From positions 47,822,753-47,886,752 of the forward strand of contig OY754469.1 in the NCBI GenBank assembly GCA_963575645.1: 64,000 nucleotides of DNA. Direction: 5' to 3'. Source of the DNA: Xanthostigma xanthostigma (taxonomy: Eukaryota > Arthropoda > Insecta > Raphidioptera > Raphidiidae). The notes beneath the pieces were generated by a model. It was not told the origin of the DNA. It made no database searches and worked only from the letters and a program-made list of their open reading frames with translations. The position numbers were made by a program, and so were the translations under genes. Positions 42,961 to 53,917 of this stretch are shown piece after piece; the stretch's first letter is position 1, and each line of letters starts with the position of its first letter.

Positions 42961-43831
42961 TATTAACGTAATTTGTTTTTTTCTTTCTCAAATCGAAATA
43001 GCAATTGAAAAAAATTGTAACAATGTGCCAACAAATACAAAAATTCCAAACAATGAAAAAAAATAATGTTAATGTATTTCAGTTACATTTTGATGATACC
43101 AGAATTTTTTGAGCGATGACTCGCATACACCGATACACGTGACAAAAATGGTGTGTGATATAACTGTGGGTGATTATATACGATTGTAAATTATTTGACG
43201 GATAGTAAAGAGTTTAATTTAAGTTCAAAGCGTCATTAAAAATATAAACCGATTTTCGCCGCTGTGTATTTAGAATGTTGTGCTGATTGTGCTGTTTTTT
43301 TTTTTTTTGAGAAGATATGGCTCAACTGGAAATATCTATAGCAAGAAGAAACTAAAAAATATATAATATATATTTATTCAACTCATGCGCGTTATTCATG
43401 TTTTATCATGCCTAAAAACCGAACCCTAAATAGCCATTTACCGACTGGTGACAATTACTTGTCATACTCAATGAAGATTCCTACTAGATCGGCCATTGTG
43501 GAGTAATGATAATAAACGTAACTATTTTCTGAGTCGTAACGAAATAGTAGGCAACAACAACTCCGTTGTTACCCATTGAGACTAAAATTGAGAGGCCGAA
43601 TGTTTTCGACATGGAGTTTATTCATAACCGGCTAACCTCAAACCAAAACATTGAATCGTGCTGTTTAATGCTGTTAGTATTGACAGTTTTTTTTATAAAG
43701 AAATAAATAGATATTTAAAACATCTCATTATAATTAGAACATGAATAACGCACAATTGTTGAATAAAATTATGGGCGCAACTTGTAGGCTAAGTCATGAC
43801 CTGTCAGCGCCTGACACGCCATGAATGACAT
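42961..43831. other. Unclassified A+T-rich spacer, possibly Helitron interior
   Basis: No gene seen. Part may belong to the Helitron that ends at 42889. Confidence 0.3.
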
Positions 43832-43908
43832 AGGCCTAGTTTATATGAGAGGCGTTCAACGCGCGTTGGCCCAACGCGCGTTGAACGCCTCTCATATAAA
43901 CTAGGCCT
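43832..43908. repeat. 77-bp perfect palindrome
   Basis: Two exact 38-base arms around a single central C at 43870. The arms begin AGGCCTAGTTTATATGAGAG and end CGCGCGTTGG. No mismatch was found. Confidence 0.97.
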
Positions 43909-44457
43909 TAGACTACTAGTTACGCCAATCACTAATGTATAGCCGAAAGCTCCACTACTTTTATCGCTATCGTTTTTCATCACAACCGCGTGCGCAGCTG
44001 CGGAGAGCAGCGAGTATTAAATAAAGTTAGTGAATATTATCTGGACGAGAGACATGAATGCCTTTTTCACTGAACGTCACTGAATATATATACAAAGTGT
44101 AGGTACAAGTGTGATTTATTTAATGTTTTAATCTAACTGACGGCTTGATGAAAATAAAAATATATTATGCACAAGGATAGAACAGATATGCAAAAAGAGT
44201 TTACAACTAAGTATAGGGAAAAATTATGTGCGTGCAACTTCACGCAAACATCGACTCTAAAACCAGTCTATACAAATTATATTAAGGTCATGGTCTATAA
44301 ATCTTAAAATTTTGGATTGCATAGAAAAAAATACGTTTTTTTTCAAAACTGTCAATAGGATTTGCTGAAAATCAAACCTTCGTTCGCGTGAATGCATCAG
44401 CAATTAAACAACAGTGTAAAATAGCATATCGGAGCAGACACACACACTTTTTTTCTA
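43909..44457. other. Unclassified spacer
   Basis: Nothing recognised. Confidence 0.3.
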
Positions 44458-45029
44458 TTAAGGTAGTTTGGGAGCCGCAATCTCAAGTCAAATAAATGAC
44501 TTTTTTTTTGTTCCTCAAATAATTACCCAAATCATGCGATAATAATTAATTAATAGAAATTCACATAAAAATTTATTTGATTTAATTTAATGCGAATTAT
44601 AATTAAATAATTATAGTAATGTATAATATTAATTGATTAGTACTCAGCTGTCATTAGTCACTGTCACTACAACAACAGAGATAGAGGCCACATGTCAATA
44701 TTAAAAAATTACTGAAATCAAAAGTACGTGGTAAATTAGTCTGAAATTTTTGCAGTGTGTATTTCAGACATCGTTCTATCCATTAAAAAGTTATTTTTGT
44801 GGGGTCAAGTTTGTCAATTTTTTATAAACCCTCAATTTCCGGAGTTATTGAACAAGGACACTCATAACGGCTCGTGTATTTTTGCATAGCTTTAATTAGG
44901 TAATTATATCTCTTAAACGGTGTGGTAAAAAAAATCTGATTCTCTTTCTGTAGTTATTATAATCTTTTGAATAAATATAAAAAAATGTAGGATCAAGTTT
45001 AAGTCATTTGGCTACCAAACTACAATTAA
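44458..45029 (+). mobile_element. MITE family T2 (TTAA-type), copy 2
   Basis: TTAA at 44458-44461 and 45026-45029. Inverted ends AGGTAGTTTGGGAGCCG and GGCTACCAAACTAC. Matches 25195-25760 over its full length. Confidence 0.85.
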
Positions 45030-45463
45030 GTATAATATACGAGACCCGTAAAACGTATCAAAAATTACTTATTGAACAAAAATACAGTCTATTTAAACGG
45101 TTCAATTTAAATAATCAAATAAAAGGTTTAAAAATGAATTTAAATATCGCGTTATTACGATTGCATTTGGTTGCAAAAACATCGACACTAATATTTACAA
45201 AATCATTTCGTGTATGTAAACAGTTCATATAAACAAATTTAATTACCCCACCGACTTTTGTATTTTGGGGTTGCATTCAATTATAATATGAATGTTATAA
45301 ACAACTAAATATAAAACAATTATGTATGTTTTCAGTGTAATCACAAATGTAATTACGAATGTGTATGCTAAAAATTAATACAAATTACACCAATTTACAG
45401 TGGCCATACAGACATGCCGGCATCTGCGTGCCAACAGGGAGATATTCAACGTATTTTCTGGGA
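45030..45463. other. Unclassified spacer
   Basis: Nothing recognised. Confidence 0.3.
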
Positions 45464-46327
45464 AAACCGAGCGGGGTGGCGTAGCGGCGAGAGCACTAGA
45501 CTCGCATTCGGGACGTACCGGGTTCGAATCCCGGCGGGAGAAGATGTGGCTGGGAGTTTTTCCCACTGCCTCTCGCCGAGAAACGGTAATTCCTGTACCG
45601 GCCATCTTGTTAAGGTTTTCCATGGTTTCCCTCAACAATTCCAGGAAAATATAATTTCCTAAAAATTCCTTCATTCGTCCATTGCTATTAAATAAGTTGA
45701 AGTTTAAAATTTGTAGAAAATAACGGGAAGTGTAATAGAAAAAAAAGTAATGGTGTGAATGGCGTCTGTTATGACTAGTGATGTGCCGGATATCCGTATC
45801 CGTATCCGCGGATATCCGAGGGAGAAGAAAGATCCGTATCCGTTAGTTTTTGGCGGATCTTTTACCTTATTAATTTTCAATTCATAGATATGAAATTTTA
45901 TATATATAGGTGATTAGGTAATAATGAAAAACTGTTAAATTCCATTCAGATTATTTTTTATTTTTTAAAATCGTATTTGGCACCTTTATATTGCAAACAT
46001 TTATCGTAGTGAGTACCATACTAATAGTACATAACTCAAAAGTACTAAAAAACTATCTTTGTAATGAGATATTGCACATCGATCTTTGGAAAGAGACAAT
46101 CTGTTTTGAGAGTTAACTCTTAAAGAGATCAATAACTTTTTCCTATAACAGATAGTCTCTTTCCAAAGGTTCATCTGCAATATTTAACGGCGCGTACTCT
46201 AAGAAAGTTAAGATCCGTATCCGTATCCGCGGATCTTGAAACCAAAAATCCGTATTCAGATCCGTATCCGCGGATATACATTTTTAACGATCCGGCACAT
46301 CACAAGTTATGACATAAAAGTCGAGAA
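45464..46327 (+). mobile_element. tRNA-derived SINE interrupted by a hAT MITE
   Basis: The head GAGCGGGGTGGCGTAGCGG, B box GGTTCGAATCCC and body run to GGCGTCTGTTATGAC at 45775. The sequence resumes at 46306 with GTTATGACATAAAAGTCGAG, the same order as in 57451-57855. The MITE lies between. Confidence 0.85.
45776..46305 (-). mobile_element. hAT-type MITE, family hN1, copy 3, nested in a SINE
   Basis: Flanked by a perfect 8-bp duplication, GTTATGAC, at 45768-45775 and 46306-46313. Ends TAGTGATGTGCCGGAT and TCCGGCACATCACAA. 530 bp, opposite orientation to copies 1 and 2. This copy fixes the family's boundaries and its hAT assignment. Confidence 0.95.
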
Positions 46328-47112
46328 GCGGACGGGGGGCGGTGCAGGTGAGACGCGATTGGAAATGGCTGAGAGATAGACATACCGGCATAAGCTCAAT
46401 ACGACAAACCAGTTTAACCTATAGGCTGAACTAGTTTGTTCTAGTAATTTTTTTTTTGTGGTAGAAAAGGTCATGATGAGAATTTTTCTGGTTCAATCTG
46501 GGGTTCGGCTTCATGTGGTTACGCCACTGGAATTACGTCACCCACATACAGTGAGCCTCAGAGATAACTAAACACAGACGCGGGGCGGAACATCCGTTTT
46601 TGTGGAATGAAGCATTAAACAAGTGTAATTACATTTAAATTGACATAGCTCTGAATTCATTGCGGCTTTAATTATATCAAACTGTTAACACCGTCTGTCT
46701 GCTTGTCTGTACACTGTGTACCTAATATACCCCTATATTAGCGTTATTTTCAAGCTGAAATGCATTGTAATTTCAGATGCAATTACACACTGAATTACGG
46801 CAAAATCGCGATTTATTCGAAAATTATTTCAGCTTTTCTTACTACAACACGCTTCCTGTTTGGTTCGTATCACGAAGCCTATTTAAAATGAACCCAATCG
46901 AGTATTCTAAGAGTGATTTTTAGTGGTTATTTGTTACAATTTTGGTTGAAGTTTTTAAGCTATCCAATTAAAAAACAAACAGTATCTATAAATTTTTTAC
47001 ATGTCGTCAAAACGACATCTTTCGGAAAATAAAAAGGTTTGTTCATTTTCTCGTTAGAACATTTAAACCATATACTTTTATTATATACCGACATATATCT
47101 ATTAATTAACTA
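46328..47112. other. Unclassified spacer
   Basis: Nothing recognised. Confidence 0.3.
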
Positions 47113-47280
47113 TATGAATAATTACCTATCTACTCAATGTGCGGTGAGTAAATGCAACAAAGCGTATCGAAAATATATCTGCGTCCCTTTCTTCGATGTA
47201 ATTCCCTGATTTCTCCGATGATAGGATTGGTTGAGGTACTTGCATTCAATCTGAATAAAGTAGGTATCTCTGTTTCAAAA
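47113..47280 (+). repeat. Dispersed repeat pair, copy 2
   Basis: Near-identical to 17418-17586, from TACCTATCTACTCAATGTGC on. Small insertions and a deletion near the end. Confidence 0.75.
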
Positions 47281-47307
47281 ACGTTGTCTATTTCTATGAC
47301 GTTAACA

Positions 47308-47500
47308 TGGGCGTACCCAGCTTTTGGCCCAGGAGGAGGCAAATTAGAAATTTCTTAAACCGGGTCACCCGTGCTTGTTTTGCCCTCCTGGATACGCCAG
47401 TGCTTACAGCGCAAAAAAAGACAGAAGTATATGTTTGCATCCTAATGGTTCGATTGCGATTTTCTTCCTATGCTCAGTATAGAATAAAAGTATATGAGGG
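47308..47500 (+). repeat. 'GCGTATCCAGGA' dispersed repeat, copy 3
   Basis: The longest copy, starting GGGCGTACCCAGCTTTTGG. See 3742-3924 and 10778-10922. Confidence 0.7.
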
Positions 47501-48181
47501 AAACGCACTCGAAAGCGAGGATTTTAAAATAAAAAATTCCGCGTAAAATAGATCGAGTGAATCAATTATTAAATACCTGCGTTTTAATGGCGAGTTTTGC
47601 TTTGAAGATTAATGAGATATCAATAATTTATTCCGAAAAGTAAAGCAGCGAATTTGCGGCGTCAAACTTTTTCATCTCGTTCATTCTCGCGTGGTTGCGA
47701 GGACAGGACAGGATGGGGCGTTCAGACTGCACTGCATGTAACAAATGAAGCAAGGGGTAATATTTACACTCACTGTGAATATCAATGGGATCGAATCGGT
47801 GGGACGCGAGGCGCTCGTTCAATGGGACGGGATTGGATAACGGAAGGGCGCATTGCAGGAATCAACGGGGACGCTGTCACCACCTGCTGCGACAACCCTC
47901 TCTCGCTCAAATATTACCATGGCACAAAAATCATACCAGTCGGAATTACCGTAAAGTTTCGACCTTGAAAATTCACAGGCGATTTTGCATCAAAATTACG
48001 AGAGCTAGGACATAGAGCAACGGAACATTTTTTGTGTAAAATTGCAAGCTCAACAAATGTCGTCTGGAACTATTTTTCGCATGTCTTATAGTTTGTCGTT
48101 TATAATTACGAAAAACCGATAATTCTACCAGTCTTTCGATTTTGCCAAAAATAACCCTACGGATTTTTGCGTATTTTTTCC
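47501..48181. other. Unclassified, locally GC-rich spacer
   Basis: 47650-47960 has balanced composition and overlapping open stretches in two frames, but no motif, splice pair or repeat match is visible. Confidence 0.35.
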
Positions 48182-48877
48182 TTAAGGAGGTTGAGGCGTT
48201 AAACGAAGATAATGAAAAAAATGTGAAATAAAGTTTTTTTAATGGATTTTTCATGACAAAATTTTTTGTAAAAAATCCAAAATCATTAGGCGATTTATAA
48301 AGTTAAAAATTAAAAAAAAACTTTCACGTGTAGTCTTCTGCAAAATATGTCAACCTAGCATACAAACGGTACATTTTAATTTTTTGCAAATAACCAAATA
48401 ATGTCAGCAGTTCCGAAAACTAACTATGTAAAGCATCGATGTCTTACGCATATTTTAATATTTTTTCCAATTTAATTAGGAGACTTTTAATCAATAAAAA
48501 AATTATTAAACCTAAGCACTTTTTGACTATGGACTTTTATTCTTGACAATTTTAACTGAATTTTAAACTTTCTAATGATTTAATTTTAATTTTTATTACT
48601 TCTAATTTCTTTTTTTAATTATTTACTGCAAAAAATGTGTAAAATACGCATATTTACATATATTTATTTTTCTAATCTAACTTTGTACAAAAAAATCAAA
48701 AGTTAGTCCAAGTAAAATACTGAAATAATTAATTAATAATAAAAAAAATTATTTATTTATGCCTTTATGACAATAATTTATTGGTATCATTGACTTATAA
48801 CCTTTTGTAAAAATGTATTATGGAAAAGTTCCGATTTAGAATTTGACTTACTTTTGATTGGGACTTAACCTCCTTAA
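48182..48877 (+). mobile_element. TTAA-flanked MITE, family T1, copy 2
   Basis: TTAA at 48182-48185 and 48874-48877, inverted ends GGAGGTTGAGGCGTT and GGGACTTAACCTCC. Interior as in 18497-19216. Confidence 0.9.
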
Positions 48878-49606
48878 ATATTTATTATGAGAAGTATAGT
48901 CGTCCCTACCTTTAAAAAATAAGCTAATTTATTTTTTAGAATTATTTAATAATATGAGACAAGTTATTTTCGATATAGGTCATTTTGTGGTTTGGTGCCA
49001 CGGTCTTTTGATAAATCCGGCACTGACAAGTTCTTACAACACGTGAACTTATGACCTTGTGCTTATTGCGCTGGACTCTACCTGATTGTGTGCGTTATAC
49101 CATGGCATTTGCTATAAGCTATTAAACAGTGAACATCGACAAGAAGTTGTCTTACGGAAGGATCAGATTCTATGGATATTGATGATATTTGAGTTCGGCG
49201 GGAGAACACCAATAACGATATGACCTTGTGCTTTAGTACTTGTCTTGTTCCTTTATCTACTTACACCTACCTACACAGTAACACGCCCCTTTTAGCACTC
49301 TCTGCGCTTTACACAAACGACACTCTTTTTTGTCATTCGAATCAAATCGAATATTTATAACACGGACTATGCAAAGACATTTCTACATAACCATGAACGA
49401 AAATCGCTCAATAAATCTTATAAGAGAACAAGGTCACTTGTATATAGAAATTTTCAACGGTTTTTGTTCAGCTTTATAAATCCACTATACACAATAAAAA
49501 TAGGGTAGTATTTAAACGAGTGACTGTAAATTACAATTTTGGGTGACAAAAATAATCAATTTGGGTTACTGTATTACTAAGTGAGCGACTGACTACGCGT
49601 GACGAG
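48878..49606. other. Unclassified spacer
   Basis: Nothing recognised before the inverted repeat at 49607. Confidence 0.3.
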
Positions 49607-50176
49607 AAAATAATAGTTGGGTGACTAAATTACTAAGTGAGCGACTAAATTACTAAGTTGTTAAGAGTTAATTGTTTGAATATAACTGCGTTTTCTAAAA
49701 AATATATATTTAATTGACTGTCGATTAAATATACATGTTATAGAAAACGCAGTTCTATTCAAACATTTAACTATTTAATTTGCATACCCCATTATCGTTC
49801 ACCCCGGAATTGTTTTTTTAAAAACTCCACATTTGCCCCTTTCCGTTTCAATGCGAGATAATTCGCATACCCGTTTATAGTTCACCCCGGAATTACAATT
49901 CCATACCCGTTTATCGTTCACCCCGGAATTATTTTTTAAAAAAACTCCACCTTTTCCCCTCGCGTTTCACTGCGAGACAATACGCATACCCCTTTTTCAA
50001 AAAAAAAAAAAACGGTGGTTTTCAATCTTCATGAAAATGTGAGTTTTAACTTTTAAGTTGTAGTCTCAAAGTAAAAAAAAAAATAAAAAGTAAAAACAAA
50101 AGAAAATATCTGCTTCAAAATTACCGAAGGCATTCTAGTCGCTCACTTAGTAATTTAGTCACCCAACTATTATTTT
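49607..50176. mobile_element. Foldback element with nested hairpin and minisatellite core
   Basis: A 41-base arm at 49607-49647 (AATAATAGTTGGGTGACTAA...) is inverted exactly at 50136-50176. Inside, GAATATAACTGCGTTTTCTA near 49678 pairs with TAGAAAACGCAGTTCTATTC at 49741. This is followed by two to three diverged tandem units of GCATACCC(C/G)(A/T)TTATCGTTCACCCCGG type at 49782-49996. Non-coding. Confidence 0.75.
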
Positions 50177-51301
50177 AATACCTCAAGTTATTAAAACAGT
50201 ATCTCATCATCAGTCACCAAGTTTTTTTTTTATTCGACCGTTTTATAATTCCCCATAAAAATATCCAAGGAATGATAATGAGAATGACCGAAGTTTTATT
50301 ATCAAATGGTTTTTCAGTTTTTCAATGAAATTAATCGCTCGATGCCTTTGTCACTTGTCGGTTTCCTGCTTTAAAGTTTAAAGTACAGTCGAGTACGCTA
50401 TTGTCAAGTTGTTATTGTTATTTTAGTTTTGTTAAGTTGCGAGTTTGTAGTTTTTCCAAGCCCGCATTCGCATCTAACTTCCGAGTCTTTTAGATTCGTG
50501 GCGCGTATTATTATACGTACTTTCGATCGAGGTATGAAGAAAATGATTTTATTGTTATTTTAAAAGAATGAAAATGTTTTGGTACCACTATTCCATAGAT
50601 GCATGTATGCATAGCGGAGAACGTATAGTAAATTGGCAATTACGGTGATAACAAGCAATCGTTTAGCTGGCAGTGGAATGGTCCGGCCAATGAGTTCTAA
50701 ATTGCAAACCATAAAGAGTGTGTTTAACGGCGTGTTTGTACCTACGTACGTACGAGTGCAAGCCTAGTACAGCAACCTCTTGTAAAGTCGACGCTCTTCT
50801 AATCAAAGCTTTGCCTCCAACGCTCTATTGTTTTCAATCGAACAAAATGACCTTAGCCAGGGCTAGTTTTTACGTTAGTCTGTATTGCGATGAAGTTTGA
50901 ATAAAATCCCACTCCTATTAGTCCAAGCTCCCGCATGACAGAAAAAGTTACCCCTACGAACACCTCAAAATTATAAAGTGAAAATGGCTGAAAAACATGT
51001 AAGAAACATGTTACGCCCGCCAGACTAGTAAAAATTTGTTAATTGTTATTTTTTATGAATTTTTGAAATAAAAAAAAACATGATTTTTTTTCCAAAACAC
51101 CTGTTTGAAATTTATACAATTTGTAGTAAATAATGTACCATTTTTGAAAAAATTTGTCTGGCTGACAATTTTTGTTAATATATTTGTCAGACTTCATTTG
51201 TTATAATTTTTTTTCTAGTTAGCAATGATTGTACCATATTGTTTCATTAAAGTAATCGTAATAATAATCGTAGTAATCGTTGACTTAAGGCAAGTTTACT
51301 G
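50177..51301. other. Unclassified spacer
   Basis: No gene or repeat recognised. Confidence 0.3.
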
Positions 51302-52075
51302 TATATACAGAGTGTCCCATTAAGAATGGGACATAGAACAACCGCAGATTCTCCAATTCAAAATAAAATGATTAAGCGAAATATGCTTAGATAAAATGTT
51401 ACTCGCTCTACCAGTGGCGTACGGCAGGAGTAAGTAATGCGTACCCCTTCTAAATGTTACGCCGCTGTCTAAATTTTAATTTTGACTATAATTTTAATTT
51501 TTTTGATATTTTCTAAGTCAATAATGTACACTTGTTAGTTTGTTGTAAAGTCATTGGTTTTCGAGATATTCGCAGTTAAAGATAGATAGACATGTACTTT
51601 TTATTTGTATTATTATTAATAATATTCATTTTTACAATTTTGTCTTAAAAAAACTGCGAATATCTCGAAAACCAATGACTTTACAACAAACTAACAAGTG
51701 TACATTATTGACTTAAAAAATATCAAAAAAATTAAAATTATAGTCAAAATTAAAATTTAGACAGCGGCGTAACATTTAGAAGGGGTACAAGCATTACTTA
51801 CTCCTGCCGTACGCCACTGGTAGAGCGTACTGAACTAATTTTTTTATTGTTAGGTGCATTTTATGATATTTAACAAGTGTCCGATTTGAGTAAAATTATA
51901 CGGTGTATTAAAAAAATTATGGACATTAATAATTTTTCAGTTTTCAACTTCAACACCCTGTATTTCGGAAACGAGTAACATTTTATCTAAGCATATTTCG
52001 CTTAATCGTTTTATTTTGAATTGGAGAATCTGCGGTTGTTCTATGTCCCATTCTTAATGGGACACCCTGTATATA
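51302..52075. mobile_element. Inverted-repeat element with about 104-bp arms, outer layer
   Basis: TATATACAGAGTGTCCCATT at the left and AATGGGACACCCTGTATATA at the right begin arms that pair to about 51405 and from 51973. AAGAATGGGACAT within the arm also makes a small local stem with GTCCCATT. ACAGGGTGTCCCATT is a common start for IS630/mariner-related MITEs. No transposase. Confidence 0.85.
51404..51827. mobile_element. Second inverted-repeat element nested in the first
   Basis: CGCTCTACCAGTGGCGTACG pairs with CGTACGCCACTGGTAGAGCG. The arms extend about 180 bases each to a loop near 51595-51645. It is flanked by TACT on the left (51400-51403 region) and TACT on the right (51828-51831), a possible 4-bp duplication. 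Confidence 0.85.
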
Positions 52076-52404
52076 CAGATGCCACAGCATTCCTATCACG
52101 TATAGACTACTCCAATGCTAGACGAAATATTGCTGAACAGTCCGCGCCGAGTAAAGCAATTCGAAATCGTACATTTATGCACAAAATGCTCTTATAATTA
52201 GAGATATTGATTTTTAGTTTTGCACGAGTCTAGGCGCAGTGAAGTGTCGGATTATGATGCAAAGGCACTCTAACCTCCCATGTACCATTATCCAGTCTGT
52301 GGCCCCGGGGTTGTGAGGAGCCACCCGGGCCCTTTCGGCCCAGTCCGACCCTGAATGTTACAAAACATAAATTTGGACAAAATAAAATATCTGCAGGTAC
52401 TTAC
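52076..52404. other. Spacer with a GC-rich patch
   Basis: 52290-52360 contains GGCCCCGGGG and GGGCCCTTTCGGCCC. There is no open frame of note. Confidence 0.3.
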
Positions 52405-52486
52405 TCAGAGCTGGCGACAAACGAATGAAACAAACAGGCGTTCCTGTAACGTATTGAAGTCGCACGCCATTCTACTTCAGAGACAC
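52405..52486 (-). CDS. Candidate exon, unidentified
   Basis: On the minus strand GTTTGTTCCACAG precedes and GTAAGTACC follows, both strong splice matches around 82 bases. One frame is open throughout and reads VSEVEWRATSIRYRNACLFH, then SFVASSE. In another frame ATG at about 52470 opens MACDFNTLQERLFVSFVCRQ and a Leu, closing with a stop at the exon edge, which would fit a non-coding or uORF-bearing exon. No domain is recognised. It lies on the same strand as the candidate exon at 14145, 38 kb downstream, but nothing links the two. Confidence 0.4.
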
Positions 52487-52960
52487 CTGTGGAACAAACA
52501 ACAAACTTAATATGCACACAATATATAATGTTTGCACACACAATAGCACAATGTTCCTCGCGAAGGCACAATGTTCCTATGCGCATGCCATAATTGTAAT
52601 CGTTAAAGTTTGTTAAAATTAATGTCGTTAAGTCTATTAATAAACGGTGTCCATAAAATTTTATCAACGTCGTAAAACAACTTGCAATATTCTAACAACT
52701 ACATTACCCGGTGTCTATATTAAGCGCCATATAAAGTGTTTATAGCAGTATTAGGCAATTCTAAGGTCGCGTGGAACCTAAAACTTATACATACATTGAT
52801 ACTTTTAACAATGCACGATATTCTGCTACAAAACACTGATTTTATCCGTGCAGTAGAGCAGTGTATCTCAAACTTTTTGATTTATGAAGGGGATCAAAAA
52901 CTAAAAAATTCAACAAAAAATATAGACAACGATAAAGCAGATACAATACGTAATAATATC
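52487..52960. other. Unclassified spacer
   Basis: No gene recognised. Confidence 0.3.
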
Positions 52961-53573
52961 TATATACGCTAGAAAAGTATCTTTTGGCAGGCGACTTTTG
53001 CGCCCTCTCGTGATTTTTTTTGTAAATCTGGTTCAGTCAAAACCTAAGTGTCATAATAAAAAAATAGAGAATAGTTACTTCTTACCACAAAAAGTGTCAT
53101 ATGTTATACGTGCATTTTAATAAGGATTAATTGTCGAATAAAATGGGGAAAAAGCTATCAAATCGGAAGTGCTGTGTTGTTGATTGTAAAGATACACCAA
53201 CTAAACATCCAGAATTACAATTCACCCGTTTTCCTGGATTTTCTTATGAATTAGAGAGGAAAAAAATGGACTGCAGCAGTACGTCGTCAAGGGTAATTAA
53301 ATTTTATTTTACGTCTGTAATCATTATTAAATACATGAAAATTATCATAATTATTATTTTGTTAACAAAAATAAGATTTAAAAAATTTAGAAATTAAAAA
53401 TGTATATCATTTATCTAGTTTTTTTAGTGACATTTTGCGTAAATATTTTTTTATAATTAAGAATAACGCTGGTTTCTATGTGTTTGTAAGTTTTGGGTGA
53501 ACCATTTTAGGAAAAAATCAAACATGACATTGTGCGAAGGTCGCGTGTCAAAGATACTTTCCTAGCGTATATA
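52961..53573 (+). mobile_element. P-element-like non-autonomous transposon carrying a THAP fragment
   Basis: TATATACGCTAGAAAAGTAT at the left and ATACTTTCCTAGCGTATATA at the right form imperfect inverted ends of about 42 bases, extending to the GGCGACTTTTGCGC / GCGAAGGTCGC blocks. 613 bp. The only coding trace is a THAP zinc finger, as in P-element transposases. No catalytic domain is present. Confidence 0.75.
53143..53292 (+). pseudogene. THAP zinc-finger N-terminus, frameshifted
   Basis: From ATG at 53143 the frame reads MGKKLSNRKCCVVDCKDT, then LQFTRFPGFSYELERKK. One base out of phase it goes on KWTAAVRRQ, so a run of seven A at 53263-53269 has gained one base. The motifs are the first half of a THAP domain: the cysteine pair (C10 or C11 and C15), FxRFP in place of FHxFP, and RKKW(x)AAVRR. 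THAP domains bind DNA in P-element transposases and in host proteins derived from them. A GTAATT donor follows at 53293, consistent with an intron in the parent gene. The later Cys-x2-His pair is not found nearby. The product would not fold as a zinc finger. Confidence 0.7.
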
Positions 53574-53577
53574 CCGG

Positions 53578-53915
53578 GTGTTTTTTTGGACGTTTTTCTT
53601 TAAAAAACGGGTTGAATAAAAAAAAAATTTGAACGAAAATCGGGAAAATCGTTTGGACATAATAAGCACCTCCACATATAGCAGGGGGACGGGGTCACTT
53701 TTGTTTTTTTAAATGGAAACCCTTCTTTTTTATCATCCATTTTTTTAGGTGAAATTAACTTACATTTTTTTTTGCAAATCGCTAATAATGACTGGTAACA
53801 CATTTATTGTCTCCAAACGATTTCCCCCTCGAAAACCAACAGCTTCCGTTCGAACTTTTTTGTTATTCAACAAGTTGTTTTTTTTTAAAGAAAAACGTCT
53901 AAAATTTTCAAAAAA
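53578..53915. repeat. Imperfect inverted repeat
   Basis: ACGTTTTTCTTTAAAAAACG near 53591 is inverted near 53878-53900, and TTGAATAAAAAAAAAATTTG pairs with CGAACTTTTTTGTTATTCAA. The arms are about 55 bases, loosely paired. ACCGGGTGTTTT at the left edge is a style of MITE terminus. Confidence 0.6.
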
Positions 53916-53917
53916 AA

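Noticed and set aside
45400-45662. Overlapping open frames on both strands (also 57393-57702 and 8444-8626)
   Set aside because: All are readings of the tRNA-derived SINE body.
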